This document shows positions 34,081 through 44,291 of a stretch of DNA of 64,000 nt, in pieces. How positions within the stretch are numbered: the stretch's first letter is position 1; each line of letters starts with the position of its first letter. The notes beneath the pieces were generated by a model that was given only the letters and a program-made list of their open reading frames with translations, had not been told where the DNA came from and made no database searches. This DNA comes from Subtercola lobariae (lineage in GTDB: Bacteria > Actinomycetota > Actinomycetes > Actinomycetales > Microbacteriaceae). The stretch covers positions 124,001 to 188,000 of the forward strand of contig NZ_BMGP01000002.1 of NCBI RefSeq assembly GCF_014640255.1. Reading direction: 5' to 3'. The position numbers and the translations under genes were made by a program.

Positions 34081-36963
34081 CTATTTGTGGTTAGTGGATA
34101 CCGACGCGGCGTTCGATTCGATGCCGTTCATCAAGACCTGTGCAAGCGTCAAGCCGGCCACTTTGGCCAATTGATCAGCTTGTGTCCGACACGAAAACCC
34201 GTCAGCTAAGAAAATCGTGCCCTCAGCTGCCTCCCTTAGAGCGGGCAGAAGCTCAAGCTCAGCGACGGACACGGAAGTCTCATAGTGCCCCCGCTCCATT
34301 CCGAAGTTGCCTGCGAGGCCGCAACAGCCGGCGAGCTGGTTGATTTCGACGCCCGACCGTTTCAGCAACGCCTCGTCCGCCGCAAACCCTGTGACGGCGT
34401 ACTGATGGCAGTGAGGTTGGACCACCGCGACGGTGCCCGCCAGGTTGGGCAGTACCCAAGGGTCCTCAACGCGGTTGGTTGCCTCCGTCAAGATCTCGGC
34501 CAGAGTCCGAGTGTTTTCGGCGAGCCGTTCTGAGCGGGGATCCTCCGGAAGTAGGTCGAGCAGATCCGATCGAATAACTGCCGTACACGATGGCTCGAGG
34601 CCAATAATCGGGATTCCTTGCTCAACAAACGGCGAGAATGTGTCAAGTAAGCCGAGTAGCTTGCGTTTCGCACCAGCGAGTTGGCCTGTGCTGATCCAAG
34701 TGAGTCCGCAACAGGCGTCGCTCTGCGGAACGAGAACTTGGTATCCAGCGTCCTCAAGCACGGCGATCGCGGCCTCGGCCGCATCGGGTGAAAATCCATC
34801 CGTGAATGAATCGACCCACAATACGACACGTGGACGTCCGCGGTCACCCGAGCTTTCATCCCGGTGGAGCTGGCGGCGTCGCCGGAACGGGACGTCAGCG
34901 AATTGTGGTATTGAGCGCCGAGTGTCCATGCCACCAGCCCAAAGAACGAGCTTGTCGATGCCCGGAATCCCCGTAACGATGTTGATTATGCGAGGTGCGA
35001 TGCTCGCGAGCCTGCTCCACCGCGGTAACCAGCCGAGAACATAGTGGTTCACCGGACGCAGCTTTCCTCTATATTTTCGGTGAAGCGTTTCGGACTTGTA
35101 TTTCGCCATATCGACACCGGCCGGACAGTCAGCGGCACAGGCCTTGCAACTGAGGCAAAGGTCCAGTGCTTCCTCGACTTCATCCGCGGCCCAAGACTTC
35201 CTTCCGAAACCACCAGCGGCTAGTTCCTGCAGCACTCTTGATCGTCCACGTGTCACATGAGTTTCGTCCTTCGTAGCTTGGAACGAAGGACACATGAATC
35301 CCCCTGAACCGCCGTTATCAGCTCGGCATTTACCGACGCCTGTACATCGGTGAACAGCTTTGGTGAAATCGCCATCGTCCTCCGTGAACGCAAAGCCGCC
35401 GGCCTTCAATATCGGCAGAGCCCGTGGCCGCCGAAGCTGCGCGTCGAGGGGCGCTGGCTCAACGATGATGCCAGGATTTAGCAGATTGGTCGGATCAAAG
35501 AGACCCTTCAGTTGTCTCATTGCGATCAACGCGTCTGCTGAATACATGAGATCGAGAAGCTCGCTGCGGGCTCGGCCATCCCCGTGTTCCCCGGAAAGCG
35601 AACCTCCGTGAGAGGTGACCAGTTTCGCTGCTTCGGTCGCGAAAACGCGGAGCGAGTTTGGACGCTCTTCGAGTGGCAAATCGACTCTGACGTGCACGCA
35701 ACCATCACCGAAATGCCCATAGATCATGCCGTCGAGGCCCTGAGCCGACATTAGTTGCTGAAATTCACGAAGGTAGGCACCGAGTGCAGACGGAGGCACT
35801 GCGGCGTCCTCCCATCCGGGCCAGGCTTGGCGACCCGACGGCGTACGGCCGCCAAGCCCAGCTCCGTCCGCACGAAGTCGCCATAACCGTGAAGCGTCAG
35901 GCCCAGCGGGCAGGATGCGATATGAGTCGGTTGATGCGTCTGCAACAAGTCGCTCCGAGGCCGCGATCGCTTCGTTAGCATCGACATCTGCCATTTCGAT
36001 CATTAGCCAGCCCTGGCCATCGGGTAAGTCAGGAACAGCGGCTGAGCCACGGGCGCGCCGCACCACTTCCACGAGTCCTGCGTCCATGCCCTCCATCGCT
36101 TGCGGGTGGTGGAGAAGCAGACGAGGAACATCGTCCGCGGCGGCGACCATCGTCGGATAGCCCAAGACCACGAGTGAAGGGTTGGGCGGAATTGGCACGA
36201 GCGCAACTGTTGCTTCGAGGATGGTAACGAGCGTCCCTTCCGTGCCGACCAAGGCCTTGGCCAGCTGACGCCCGTTCTCAGGCAACAGATGCTCGAGCGA
36301 ATAGCCGCTCACCTGCCTTCCAAACTGACCAAACTCGGTCCGGATGAGCGCTAGGTGCTCTGAGACGAACCGCTCAAGCCCCGGAACGACTGTAAGGTCG
36401 TCGCGAGCCACGTACCTGCGGCCGGCGCCGTCAACAACGTCTAGCTCGACGACGTTGTCGGACATCTTGCCGTACGCCACTGCGTGCGGACCGCAGGCGT
36501 TATTGCCAATCATTCCGCCAATGGAGGCGCGGGTGCTCGTCGAGGGGTCCGGACCGAGCCGTAATCCGTACGGCTTCGCAGCCTCCTGGAGCGTGCTCAT
36601 GACCGTTCCAGGCTGGACGCGGGCTGTCCGCGCGACGGGATCTATCGAGATGACTCGATTCATGTGAACCGACACGTCCACGACAATCCCATCACCGATG
36701 GAGTTTCCTGCCACGGAGGTCCCACCGCCACGCAGCGTGAGAGGTATTCCTTGATCCCTCGCTACTGCGGTAATTGCCACAAGATCATCGGCGTCGAGCG
36801 GATAGACCACGACCGTCGGAAGTACGCGATAGTTCGATGCGTCTGTTGCGTATTCCGCACGGCGAAGGGCACTGTCGGAGACCTCTCCCCGCACGCGTGA
36901 TCGAAGTGCGTCCAGCAATAATTGCGTTGAGATCACGGCAACCTGGGGCTCCGAAATCGTCAT
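34081..36963 (-). CDS. Giant FAD-linked oxidase / Fe-S dehydrogenase fusion
   Basis: A 960-residue fusion. The N-terminal half is a GlcD-type FAD-binding (PCMH) dehydrogenase ([38 protein letters not shown]). The middle holds a two-cluster ferredoxin-like domain (CTGVGKC and [17 protein letters not shown]). The C-terminus carries two CCG-type cysteine-rich domains (SDACCGLTW and [17 protein letters not shown]). Such proteins oxidise 2-hydroxy acids such as D-lactate or 2-hydroxyglutarate and pass electrons to a membrane quinone pool. It is the last gene of the operon that begins at 45202, one base after the CoA-transferase beta gene. Confidence 0.92.
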   Translation of the reverse strand: MTISEPQVAVISTQLLLDALRSRVRGEVSDSALRRAEYATDASNYRVLPTVVVYPLDADDLVAITAVARDQGIPLTLRGGGTSVAGNSIGDGIVVDVSVHMNRVISIDPVARTARVQPGTVMSTLQEAAKPYGLRLGPDPSTSTRASIGGMIGNNACGPHAVAYGKMSDNVVELDVVDGAGRRYVARDDLTVVPGLERFVSEHLALIRTEFGQFGRQVSGYSLEHLLPENGRQLAKALVGTEGTLVTILEATVALVPIPPNPSLVVLGYPTMVAAADDVPRLLLHHPQAMEGMDAGLVEVVRRARGSAAVPDLPDGQGWLMIEMADVDANEAIAASERLVADASTDSYRILPAGPDASRLWRLRADGAGLGGRTPSGRQAWPGWEDAAVPPSALGAYLREFQQLMSAQGLDGMIYGHFGDGCVHVRVDLPLEERPNSLRVFATEAAKLVTSHGGSLSGEHGDGRARSELLDLMYSADALIAMRQLKGLFDPTNLLNPGIIVEPAPLDAQLRRPRALPILKAGGFAFTEDDGDFTKAVHRCTGVGKCRADNGGSGGFMCPSFQATKDETHVTRGRSRVLQELAAGGFGRKSWAADEVEEALDLCLSCKACAADCPAGVDMAKYKSETLHRKYRGKLRPVNHYVLGWLPRWSRLASIAPRIINIVTGIPGIDKLVLWAGGMDTRRSIPQFADVPFRRRRQLHRDESSGDRGRPRVVLWVDSFTDGFSPDAAEAAIAVLEDAGYQVLVPQSDACCGLTWISTGQLAGAKRKLLGLLDTFSPFVEQGIPIIGLEPSCTAVIRSDLLDLLPEDPRSERLAENTRTLAEILTEATNRVEDPWVLPNLAGTVAVVQPHCHQYAVTGFAADEALLKRSGVEINQLAGCCGLAGNFGMERGHYETSVSVAELELLPALREAAEGTIFLADGFSCRTQADQLAKVAGLTLAQVLMNGIESNAASVSTNHK

Positions 36964-36964
36964 T

Positions 36965-37774
36965 CTAAGACACCAAAAGGATCTTGCGCGGGTCGATCAC
37001 GTCACGAATAAGCCGAATTTCGTGCTCGGTTGGCGCGACGGTTACCGAAACGTTGTCGCTGATTCGGGGCAGAAACCCCATTTCGGAGACGACTTCCTCG
37101 ATGCTCGAAGACTCGTGTACGGTCAGCAATTCCATTTCCCTCGACTCATCATGAAATCCAAAGATTGCCTTGTCTGTGATGACTCGGCTCGGACCACCGG
37201 GCCGCAAACCGGCCTCAGCGCGCGAATTGCCACCGTCGAGGTATCCGACGCTAGTAATGAAATCGACCTTCTCGACAAAGGTCCGCTTCTTAAGATCGGT
37301 CAGAATCAGCGGCCGGCGAACATACGCGAAGTGGTCTGTTTGAGCAAGGGCGCCAATCAGACGGCGCTTAGGATGCCGATAGTCTCCGATAGCTGTGATG
37401 TTCAGGTTGCCGTAACGGTCGATCTGAGGAGCGGAATCGAATGACACGTCGAAACGACCTTTCGACAACATGTCGTTTTTGTCACTGCAGTTATGCAACT
37501 GGGCCGCAGTCGGCCACGTCGTTAGATAGTGCTGCGTGAGCCTCTCCGGAATCTGCTGAAGATCCGGGCTGAGCAAGTTGTTCCAATAAATGGCTAGGTC
37601 GGGTGCGTGAGTCTCTTGCGCGAGCCTTGCAGCTGCGATCGGGATTCCGCAGGCCATAGTGAAAGCGCGTCCTGCCGTGCCGACGCCGACGAAGATCAGA
37701 TCGCCATTGCGAAGCTCTCGTGCCGCGGCGACGACCATGAGTTCATTGAGTGAGTAGTTGCTGGAGCTCGTCAT
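36965..37774 (-). CDS. Class I CoA-transferase, beta-type subunit, atypical
   Basis: I chose the ATG at 37774 (GAAGGG upstream). The 269-residue product resembles GctB/IpdB-type beta subunits: LMVVAAARELRNGDLIFVGVG near the N-terminus, QIDRYGNLNITAIG, and LLTVHESSSIEEV late. The catalytic glutamate of true transferases normally lies in an E-S/N-G turn after the first strands. Here the corresponding stretch appears to be DLAIYWNNLLSP, with no Glu. The subunit could therefore act as an acyl-CoA hydrolase or ring-cleaving enzyme like IpdAB rather than a transferase (inference). It pairs with the alpha subunit upstream. Confidence 0.78.
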   Translation of the reverse strand: MTSSSNYSLNELMVVAAARELRNGDLIFVGVGTAGRAFTMACGIPIAAARLAQETHAPDLAIYWNNLLSPDLQQIPERLTQHYLTTWPTAAQLHNCSDKNDMLSKGRFDVSFDSAPQIDRYGNLNITAIGDYRHPKRRLIGALAQTDHFAYVRRPLILTDLKKRTFVEKVDFITSVGYLDGGNSRAEAGLRPGGPSRVITDKAIFGFHDESREMELLTVHESSSIEEVVSEMGFLPRISDNVSVTVAPTEHEIRLIRDVIDPRKILLVS

Positions 37775-37784
37775 GATTGGCCCT

Positions 37785-38666
37785 TCACCGAACCGAGAGT
37801 TGAAGAAGGCGCTCGGGGGTGAGCGCGGCGGCAAGGTACTCCGCATGATTTTGAGGTTTGGCAATGTAGAGGTCGGCGTAGGAAGCAAAATCGCCTTCCT
37901 TCATTCGCCGCTGATAGTCCTCCATGTGCAGCTCGTCTTCGTCGTAGTAACCGTCGCAGCTCAAAGGGTGAGCTCCGAATGGAACCTCAACGATGGCTTC
38001 AACCCAGGTATGTGGGATGTACGTCAGGTTTGGCGTCTTGAGGATCTCACTATGGGGCACGATCTTTTCGACGGTGACAATGAGTCGATTGGCTGCCTTA
38101 GCCATCACGGGATCCAGATCGTCTGCGTCACGAGCCACCGGGAACTGCACGTTGCCGTATTCGTCGGCGGTGTAACCGTGTAGCAATGTGAAGTCCGACT
38201 CGGCTGCCGGCAAAGCGTGCAGCTTCCGACCAGAGAAGGGGTCAGCAATCTCTCGCACCTGCTCCGGATTGTGCTCTGCCATTCCTGTCCCGAGTAGAGC
38301 GTCGGTGACCGCAAACGGAAGGCCGGCGGCAGCCGCACGAAAGCGGGACGCCATTGCGACCTCTGAGAAATCGCGTATGTCGATTCGTCCCTCTTCCACA
38401 CCGCGGCGGAAATTGTATGAGAAGCCAAATTGAAAGAGGCCCTCGTAGACGGCTTCGACCCGGTCTACCGCGCCAGCCCCTGCGAGCAAATCCGTAGTGA
38501 AACCGGCAGGATATGCGAGAACAGTGAAGCCACTCTTTTTTTGATGGAGCAGCTCACGGATTAAGGCGACGGGCGAGCGTCGGATTATGCTTCCACCGAT
38601 CGTTAGGGACGAGCCGCTCGGGATCAGCGAAGCTGCATCCTCAAGGCTTACAAGCTTCGATTTCAT
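37785..38666 (-). CDS. Class I CoA-transferase, alpha-type subunit
   Basis: A 293-residue protein starting MKSKLVSLEDAASLIPSG, with GAGAAGAGAA before the ATG at 38666. Typical features are the glycine-rich LTIGGSIIRRSPVALIREL, the AGAGAVDRVEAVYEG region, and YTADEYGNVQFP. It forms a complex with the beta-type subunit encoded 10 bases downstream. Substrate candidates are glutaconate-, oxoadipate- or ring-derived acyl-CoA, judged from family only. Confidence 0.82.
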   Translation of the reverse strand: MKSKLVSLEDAASLIPSGSSLTIGGSIIRRSPVALIRELLHQKKSGFTVLAYPAGFTTDLLAGAGAVDRVEAVYEGLFQFGFSYNFRRGVEEGRIDIRDFSEVAMASRFRAAAAGLPFAVTDALLGTGMAEHNPEQVREIADPFSGRKLHALPAAESDFTLLHGYTADEYGNVQFPVARDADDLDPVMAKAANRLIVTVEKIVPHSEILKTPNLTYIPHTWVEAIVEVPFGAHPLSCDGYYDEDELHMEDYQRRMKEGDFASYADLYIAKPQNHAEYLAAALTPERLLQLSVR

Positions 38667-38697
38667 CGTGTAGTTCTCTTCTCTCTTATCACTCTGA

Positions 38698-40134
38698 TCA
38701 AACCGAGCCGACGTAAACCGACTTGGTCCAGCTGTAGAAGTCGAGTGCCTGAGCACCTTGTTCTCGATAGGCGTTATTGGATGATTCCTTGACGCCACCG
38801 AAAGGCACGTTTGGATCGACACCGCCGGTAGGCCTGTTGATTTTTACGACGCCGGCCTGGCTGAGCTCAATGAATTTCGCGACAGAGGAAAGCCGCTGGC
38901 TAACAAGCGAGGCCGACAAACCGAACTCTGTGTCGTTCGCTAGCTCGATAGCGTGGTCCTCATTGCGCGCCCGGAGAATTCCGATGACCGGCCCGAATAC
39001 CTCTTCGCGTGCGATCCGGTGCTTGGGATCGACGTCGGTAAGAACGGTCGGCTCGAACAGCAGGCCGTTCACCTGGCCTCCGTGAGCGATTGTCGCACCC
39101 TCTTTGACCGCAATATCCAAGTACGACTCGTCCGTGGCGAGCTGACTGGTACTTACGACGGGACCCATCTTCACGCTTGGGTCCAGACCATCGCCGGGGG
39201 TAAAAGAAGCCGCGCGGCTAATTACCGCGTCCACGACCGCGTCGTACACCTGCGGGGTGACAATCGCGCGGCTCGTCGCGGTACACGCCTGCCCGGTAAG
39301 CCCAAACGCTCCCGACGCGATGATGTCCGCGGCGTGCTCCGGATCCGCGTCATCAAGGACGACTACCGGATTTTTGCCGCCCATTTCGAGCTGAACCCGA
39401 ATACCGCGTTTCGCGGCGATTTCACCTATCTGTCGGCCGACCGCGTTCGAGCCAGTAAACGACACGGCAGAGACTAGTCCGTGCTTTACGATCGCATTTC
39501 CAACGACCGTACCTTTGCCATGAACTAGAGTCAGCACCCCAGCAGGAAGTCCAGCTTCACGGAGAGCATTCGCCAGATGCATCGTCGAGACGGTAGTGAG
39601 CTGCGCAGGCTTCATCACGACAGCGTTCCCCGCTGCGAGTGCAGGTGCGAGCTTCCACGTCGGGATGGCGATGGGAAAGTTCCATGGGGTGATTAGACCA
39701 ACTACTCCCATCGGTTCTCGACGAGTAAAGACGAGCGTGTTAGGAACGCCCGACGGCAGGGTCTCGCCGTTCGCCCGCCAACATTCGGCGCCGAAGAAGT
39801 CCAGAATGTCGGCCGCGCGACGTACCTCGCCGGTCGCTTCGGCGATTGTCTTGCCCTCCTCGCGGACTAAGTCTCTGGCGATTGTGTCCACACGGCTGCG
39901 CACAATATCGGCGGCGCCTTGAAGCACCGCACCACGCGCGGGTCCGGTCAGTTTGCCCCACGCGGATTGGGAGGCCGCCGCGACCTGAATGGCTCTATCG
40001 ACTAGTTCGGGAGAACCGGCCGCGATCTCAGCGACTACATCCAACGGATCGAATGGGTTGGTTCGTTCGTCTGCGGTGTCGTCGTCCGTCCACTCACCGC
40101 CGATGAGGTGTGTTACGCGGTATGTAGTACTCAT
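38698..40134 (-). CDS. NAD(P)-dependent aldehyde dehydrogenase 2
   Basis: A 478-residue ALDH with all usual segments: ITPWNFPIAIPTWKLAPAL, SFTGSNAVGRQ, VQLEMGGKNPVVV (Glu) and GLTGQACTATSR (Cys). The TWKLAPALAAGN and GQACTATSR wording is close to 2-oxoglutarate-semialdehyde dehydrogenases of sugar-acid catabolism. Its start overlaps the stop of alcohol dehydrogenase 2 by 4 bp, suggesting consecutive alcohol-to-aldehyde-to-acid oxidation, although the dehydrogenase product could also be a ketone. Confidence 0.92.
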   Translation of the reverse strand: MSTTYRVTHLIGGEWTDDDTADERTNPFDPLDVVAEIAAGSPELVDRAIQVAAASQSAWGKLTGPARGAVLQGAADIVRSRVDTIARDLVREEGKTIAEATGEVRRAADILDFFGAECWRANGETLPSGVPNTLVFTRREPMGVVGLITPWNFPIAIPTWKLAPALAAGNAVVMKPAQLTTVSTMHLANALREAGLPAGVLTLVHGKGTVVGNAIVKHGLVSAVSFTGSNAVGRQIGEIAAKRGIRVQLEMGGKNPVVVLDDADPEHAADIIASGAFGLTGQACTATSRAIVTPQVYDAVVDAVISRAASFTPGDGLDPSVKMGPVVSTSQLATDESYLDIAVKEGATIAHGGQVNGLLFEPTVLTDVDPKHRIAREEVFGPVIGILRARNEDHAIELANDTEFGLSASLVSQRLSSVAKFIELSQAGVVKINRPTGGVDPNVPFGGVKESSNNAYREQGAQALDFYSWTKSVYVGSV

Positions 40135-41147
40135 GCTTTGCTCCTCGCGTGAGGTTCGGCTGAGGGTCGAACCAGGATTTTGAGTGCGCCCTGCGAGCGC
40201 ACAAGTTCAAGTGCCTGCTCGAAGTCTTCGAGTGGTACCTCATGGGTGACGAGTTGACGCACTTCGTCTTGGATGCGGGCGAGTAACTCGACCGCAGTCC
40301 CGAATGTGTGGTTGATCGCCATAGAGCCAACGATCGTCAGTTCTTGCCAATTGATGCGGTAGGGGTCAATGGAGATTGAAGATCCCTGCTTGGCGACACC
40401 CATGAAAAGCATGGAGCCACCCCGGGCAACCGTGCTGAAAGCGGCCTCGATGGCTGCGGGCACGCCAGTTGCGTCGACCGCCACGGTATAGGTCAGATTT
40501 GGCAATGTTGAGGCGGCATCGACCACAACATCAAAGCCGAGCTTTCGAGCTACGTTGCGACGCAATTCGGATCGCTCCACGATTGCGACCTGGGTACCTT
40601 TCTGCCGCAGTACGATCGCGACAAGTAAACCGATAGGACCGGCTCCGAAAACCACCGCGTCGCGACCGACCGCGTTCCCGAGGCGGTCCACCCCGTGCAG
40701 TACGCAGGCGAGCGGCTCAGCCAATAGCGCGACCTCCCAGGGCATATCGTCCGGGATCGCCACGCAATTCGTGCCGCGCACTGCTGCCTTCTCCGCGAAG
40801 CCTCCCGGGTACCTCGATCCGTAACCACCCTTCTCGGGGCACAAATTCTGATGACCCGAGCGGCAGAGGTCACAGTGTTCGTCGGAGCGTGACGGGTCGA
40901 CGACGATCCTGTCTCCGATCTGTAGCCATGTCACGTTCGCGCCCACACTCGTCACCGTCCCGCCAAATTCATGACCGGGAATGGCGGGAAACCTTACTAG
41001 AGCGTTTCCACCCGAAAGGGTGTGCAAATCGGTGCCACAGATTCCACAACCAGCTATGTCGATGACCACCTCGTCTGGAGCGGGGACCGGTTCTGGTACG
41101 TCGTCTATGTGCCATTGATCGGGCCCAGTTAGTTGCAGTGCACGCAT
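40131..41147 (-). CDS. Zinc-dependent medium-chain alcohol dehydrogenase 2
   Basis: A 338-residue MDR enzyme starting at 41147 with AGGAG upstream. Catalytic zinc residues are in GCGICGTDLHTLSGG and PGHEFGG, and the cofactor motif is FGAGPIGLLVAIVLR. As in the copy at 22738-23724, the structural-zinc lobe reads DEHCDLCRSGHQNLC with Asp in place of the first Cys. The two proteins are alike along their whole length, so they arose by duplication. It is the fifth gene of the operon headed by the DUF2090 aldolase. Confidence 0.92.
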   Translation of the reverse strand: MRALQLTGPDQWHIDDVPEPVPAPDEVVIDIAGCGICGTDLHTLSGGNALVRFPAIPGHEFGGTVTSVGANVTWLQIGDRIVVDPSRSDEHCDLCRSGHQNLCPEKGGYGSRYPGGFAEKAAVRGTNCVAIPDDMPWEVALLAEPLACVLHGVDRLGNAVGRDAVVFGAGPIGLLVAIVLRQKGTQVAIVERSELRRNVARKLGFDVVVDAASTLPNLTYTVAVDATGVPAAIEAAFSTVARGGSMLFMGVAKQGSSISIDPYRINWQELTIVGSMAINHTFGTAVELLARIQDEVRQLVTHEVPLEDFEQALELVRSQGALKILVRPSAEPHARSKA

Positions 41148-41170
41148 CGTCGCGATCTCCTGTTCATTCG

Positions 41171-42136
41171 TTATTTCAATACCAAGGCGTTGGCGGGAGA
41201 ACCAGCCCCGCCTGGAGTGTTGAGCGGCGCCGCTACGAATAACCCGTGATACCGGCCGTCGGTTTCGCAATCCGCCGCAAGTTGCTCCAGGTCGAAGAGC
41301 TCGCCAAGGGCGAATCCGAGCTTCGGGATCAATCGGATATGCAGAAAGCTGTCCTCCGACCCCTTATCGAACGGCATCCGTTCGACGGCCGGGCAGTCTG
41401 CGGCGATTGCTGCAATCTTGCGGTTCCAAAGCCAGCGAACGGTCGCCTCGCCCGGATCGAGCCCCGGCGTCGCCAGGTCTTCCCCTTGATCCGCTAGACG
41501 TTGGCGCGCCTGAGGTGCTAGCGTCCGGTACCACCTCGTCCAACCGGTATTGAGAAGCAAAATGTCACCCGGTTCAATGATGCTTTCTTGCGCGGTGAGT
41601 ACTTCTTCCAGCAGCTCGGGATGTATTCCGAAAGACTTCGAAGCATCGAGAGGCGTTCCGCGACGAGCTAGATGCCCCGCGACGTCGACCAGCACGAATC
41701 GACCGGCGATGCCTCGCTGCGACCATTGCTCAATTCCAAGTGCTGGCGTAGTTGAGTCCGTCACGGCCGCACTGTCATAGCCTTGATAGAAGCCAACCTC
41801 AGGGTGTCGACAATGACCGAGCGAGTCCCACTGGCTGGATGCCTGCGGGTAGAACGAGTCGTAATAGTCATCCCATCCGCCGTCGTCGAGCTCGATGCGG
41901 TGGTGCTTGAGGGTGCCACGTCCCAGAATCGGCGGGTCTGGAAGAGTTGTCTCAAGGTTTAGAGAAAAAACAACGCCGCGGCGCACCTCCTGCGCCGCTC
42001 GCACGAGCATCTGCGCGGATATCAAATTGAGAGTGCCCACGTCATTACCGAATAGACCCCACGCCGTTCCGGCGGGTCCAGTGCTCGAAATGAATAGGTC
42101 GTCGTATTCCGGAAGTTCGTCTGAATTCATAGTCAT
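41171..42136 (-). CDS. Cyclase-family (kynurenine-formamidase-like) hydrolase
   Basis: A 321-residue protein of the cyclase/kynurenine formamidase superfamily. The metal-binding segment reads SSQWDSLGHCRHP, a variant of the HxGTHxDxxxH motif. ILLLNTGWTRWYR and IAAIAADCPAVER are also typical. Members hydrolyse cyclic amides, lactones or formamides. Its ATG overlaps the shikimate-dehydrogenase-like stop by 4 bp. A lactone- or ring-opening step in the operon's pathway is a plausible role. Confidence 0.82.
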   Translation of the reverse strand: MTMNSDELPEYDDLFISSTGPAGTAWGLFGNDVGTLNLISAQMLVRAAQEVRRGVVFSLNLETTLPDPPILGRGTLKHHRIELDDGGWDDYYDSFYPQASSQWDSLGHCRHPEVGFYQGYDSAAVTDSTTPALGIEQWSQRGIAGRFVLVDVAGHLARRGTPLDASKSFGIHPELLEEVLTAQESIIEPGDILLLNTGWTRWYRTLAPQARQRLADQGEDLATPGLDPGEATVRWLWNRKIAAIAADCPAVERMPFDKGSEDSFLHIRLIPKLGFALGELFDLEQLAADCETDGRYHGLFVAAPLNTPGGAGSPANALVLK

Positions 42137-42927
42137 TTCGAGGTCAACCCCAGAAAGTCCAGGATGACTTCGAACTGTGATCTGAGCATGAGAATGCCAG
42201 GATGGGGAATCGCTCCTCGCGAGGCTGCCAGTTTTAACAGGGCAGTTTCGGGTGGTGCCATGACTGCGTCTGCGACGACCACGCCAGGTCGCAGCACCTT
42301 CGCTTCCACGGGCAGCGGGTCGTCGGAATTCATTCCGAGACTTGTCGTGTTGACGACGATGTCGAATTCATCGGCATCCTCGTGGACTCTGACGTCGCGG
42401 TCGGGGTAGGCCGCGCGGATCTCGGCGACGATGCCTTCAGCTTTCTCGCGAGTCCGATTTGCGATCTCCAGGCGGCCGACTCCAGCGTCGGCAAGAGCAA
42501 AAGCAACAGGGCGCGCTGTTCCACCGGCCCCCGATAAGAGTACTTTCGCGCCGGAAACTTGATGCCCCGCGCCCGTGAGGCTCCTAACGAGACCCGTACC
42601 ATCGCACTGTCCCCCGATGAGCCGTCCGTCCGGATCCCGTCGAATGACATTTGTTGCGCCGCATAGTTTCGCCATAGGGGTCAACTCGTCGACCAAAGAA
42701 AGCATTGTCTCTTTGTGCGGAATTGTGACTCCCACTCCAACAAGATTGCGCCACGCCCGGAACGCCGGGATTGTTGCCGAGAGTTGGTCGGGTTCTATTT
42801 CGAACGGCACGACGGCGACGTCGATACCAAGATCCTCAAAGAGGCCGTTGAAAAGGGCAGCGGCTCGGGTGTGATGAATCGGGAATCCAATGTGAGCGTA
42901 AATGCTCGTGTTTCCAGTGATCGTCAT
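42133..42927 (-). CDS. Shikimate/quinate dehydrogenase-like oxidoreductase
   Basis: A 264-residue AroE-family protein. VTIPHKE holds the catalytic Lys, GQCDGTGL the partner Asp, SGAGGTARPVAFAL the cofactor loop, NRTREKA the NADP-selecting NRT, and NTTSLGM follows. The substrate-binding N-terminus reads IGFPIHHTRA, whereas canonical shikimate dehydrogenases have a SxS motif in GxPIxHSxSP. It therefore probably uses a related cyclitol or hydroxy acid. It is embedded by 4-bp overlaps between the kinase and cyclase genes, which points to catabolism rather than aromatic biosynthesis. Confidence 0.85.
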   Translation of the reverse strand: MTITGNTSIYAHIGFPIHHTRAAALFNGLFEDLGIDVAVVPFEIEPDQLSATIPAFRAWRNLVGVGVTIPHKETMLSLVDELTPMAKLCGATNVIRRDPDGRLIGGQCDGTGLVRSLTGAGHQVSGAKVLLSGAGGTARPVAFALADAGVGRLEIANRTREKAEGIVAEIRAAYPDRDVRVHEDADEFDIVVNTTSLGMNSDDPLPVEAKVLRPGVVVADAVMAPPETALLKLAASRGAIPHPGILMLRSQFEVILDFLGLTSK

Positions 42928-44291
42928 TTAATTGCTTCTCTACTATTCGGTGGAGGGAAATCAGTACGCGAAGCATAGACACCGCTAGCGAGTCCTGCGA
43001 GAAGTGCTGCGCCTCGTGTCCCTGCCTCGCCTGACTCAAACACCTCGAACGGCCCCAGCAAGGCCTCGCGCACGTCGCGAATGCCTTCATTGCCCAACCA
43101 TCCGCCTGCAGCGATGAGACGAGTCGCTCTCGGAACAAGCCTGCTAAGGGAATTGAGCACGTCACGCGCGTTGAGAGTCACCCGAGCGACTTCCGCCCAC
43201 CACAGCGCCTGAGCGGTGGCGAGATCCAGGACGTTACGCGCCACGATGGCAGCAATGTCGTCTCGGACCGACTGCCAGTTCTCAGCTCCTAGCGTTTCAA
43301 CGAGTTCGGCCAGCTCCCCGGTCAATGCTGCATCCGGATCGCTACGTCGTCCGAGAGAGTCAATAACGTCAGCACGGCCGAAGCCGTTAGCGGCAAGTGC
43401 AGCAAGAATAAGGTTGAGCCGGTTTCCTGTTCCGAGCCCGGCCAGGAGGATCACGTTGGTTTCACGGAGGCCGAGCCCAACATTGAATTTCTCGGCGGTG
43501 AGCCGTCGCAAATCGGCAGCTGAAAGCTGAGCGTTGTCAGCGAGAACCTCCGCAACGATCCCTTCTCCGGTACCCAGAGAGTCAAACAGTCCTGTGTCGT
43601 CTGCGGCTCCCGCACCGAGCGCTGCCGTCAAATGGTCGTGGCCAGCAACAGTTAGCACCGCACCGGCGCATGGTCCGACCGTCATGACACCCGCGGGGGT
43701 GCCGGCATGGCTAAGGGCTGGCACGGGAACATCCGACACACGGGCCCAAGTGAGTAACGCTTCACTCCAATCGCCAGCCCGTACGTCGACCAAGCCGCTC
43801 CGCGAGGCAAGGGACCGTTCTGCGATCGAGTCGCCGCCCAGGACGCGCACAGCGTATTCCGGCACGCCACTCCATGATCGGACGCGCTCCCCCGAGTCGC
43901 ACAGATTTCGAAGCCGAACAGCCGATGTGCGCGTCACATCGAGAAGGCCGGTTTGCTCGAACAACTCCGGGTCGGGCAACTCCGCTGGGCCGCCCCGGTC
44001 GTTCCAGGCACGGGCTGAATGGGTTACGCCATCGACCGTTTCAACGAAGATCGTCTCTGCCATCCCGGTGATCCCAATCCCGGCGACGGAATCCAAGGCA
44101 AATCGACTAGCACATTTCTCGATCGCGTCGCGAACTTTATCGGCGAAGACCGAGGAATCCAGTTCGGCACCGGATCTCCCTACCTGCCAGGGAGTCGAAC
44201 ACGACGTCGTGCCTAGGTGCTCGCCAGTGTCCCGATAGGCTGACACCTTCATTGAGGACGTGCCGAGATCTAAGCCGAGAAGGGTGGTCAT
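42924..44291 (-). CDS. FGGY-family carbohydrate kinase
   Basis: A 455-residue kinase with AGGAAG before its ATG. The actin-like ATPase fold shows LLGLDLGTSSMKVSAY (phosphate 1), AGIGITGMAETIF, VAGHDHLTAALGAGA (with catalytic Asp) and a C-terminal AAGGWLGNEG. FGGY kinases phosphorylate sugars and polyols such as xylulose, ribulose, gluconate or glycerol. It overlaps the upstream aldolase gene by 4 bp, so its phosphorylated product is the likely aldolase substrate. Confidence 0.9.
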   Translation of the reverse strand: MTTLLGLDLGTSSMKVSAYRDTGEHLGTTSCSTPWQVGRSGAELDSSVFADKVRDAIEKCASRFALDSVAGIGITGMAETIFVETVDGVTHSARAWNDRGGPAELPDPELFEQTGLLDVTRTSAVRLRNLCDSGERVRSWSGVPEYAVRVLGGDSIAERSLASRSGLVDVRAGDWSEALLTWARVSDVPVPALSHAGTPAGVMTVGPCAGAVLTVAGHDHLTAALGAGAADDTGLFDSLGTGEGIVAEVLADNAQLSAADLRRLTAEKFNVGLGLRETNVILLAGLGTGNRLNLILAALAANGFGRADVIDSLGRRSDPDAALTGELAELVETLGAENWQSVRDDIAAIVARNVLDLATAQALWWAEVARVTLNARDVLNSLSRLVPRATRLIAAGGWLGNEGIRDVREALLGPFEVFESGEAGTRGAALLAGLASGVYASRTDFPPPNSREAIK

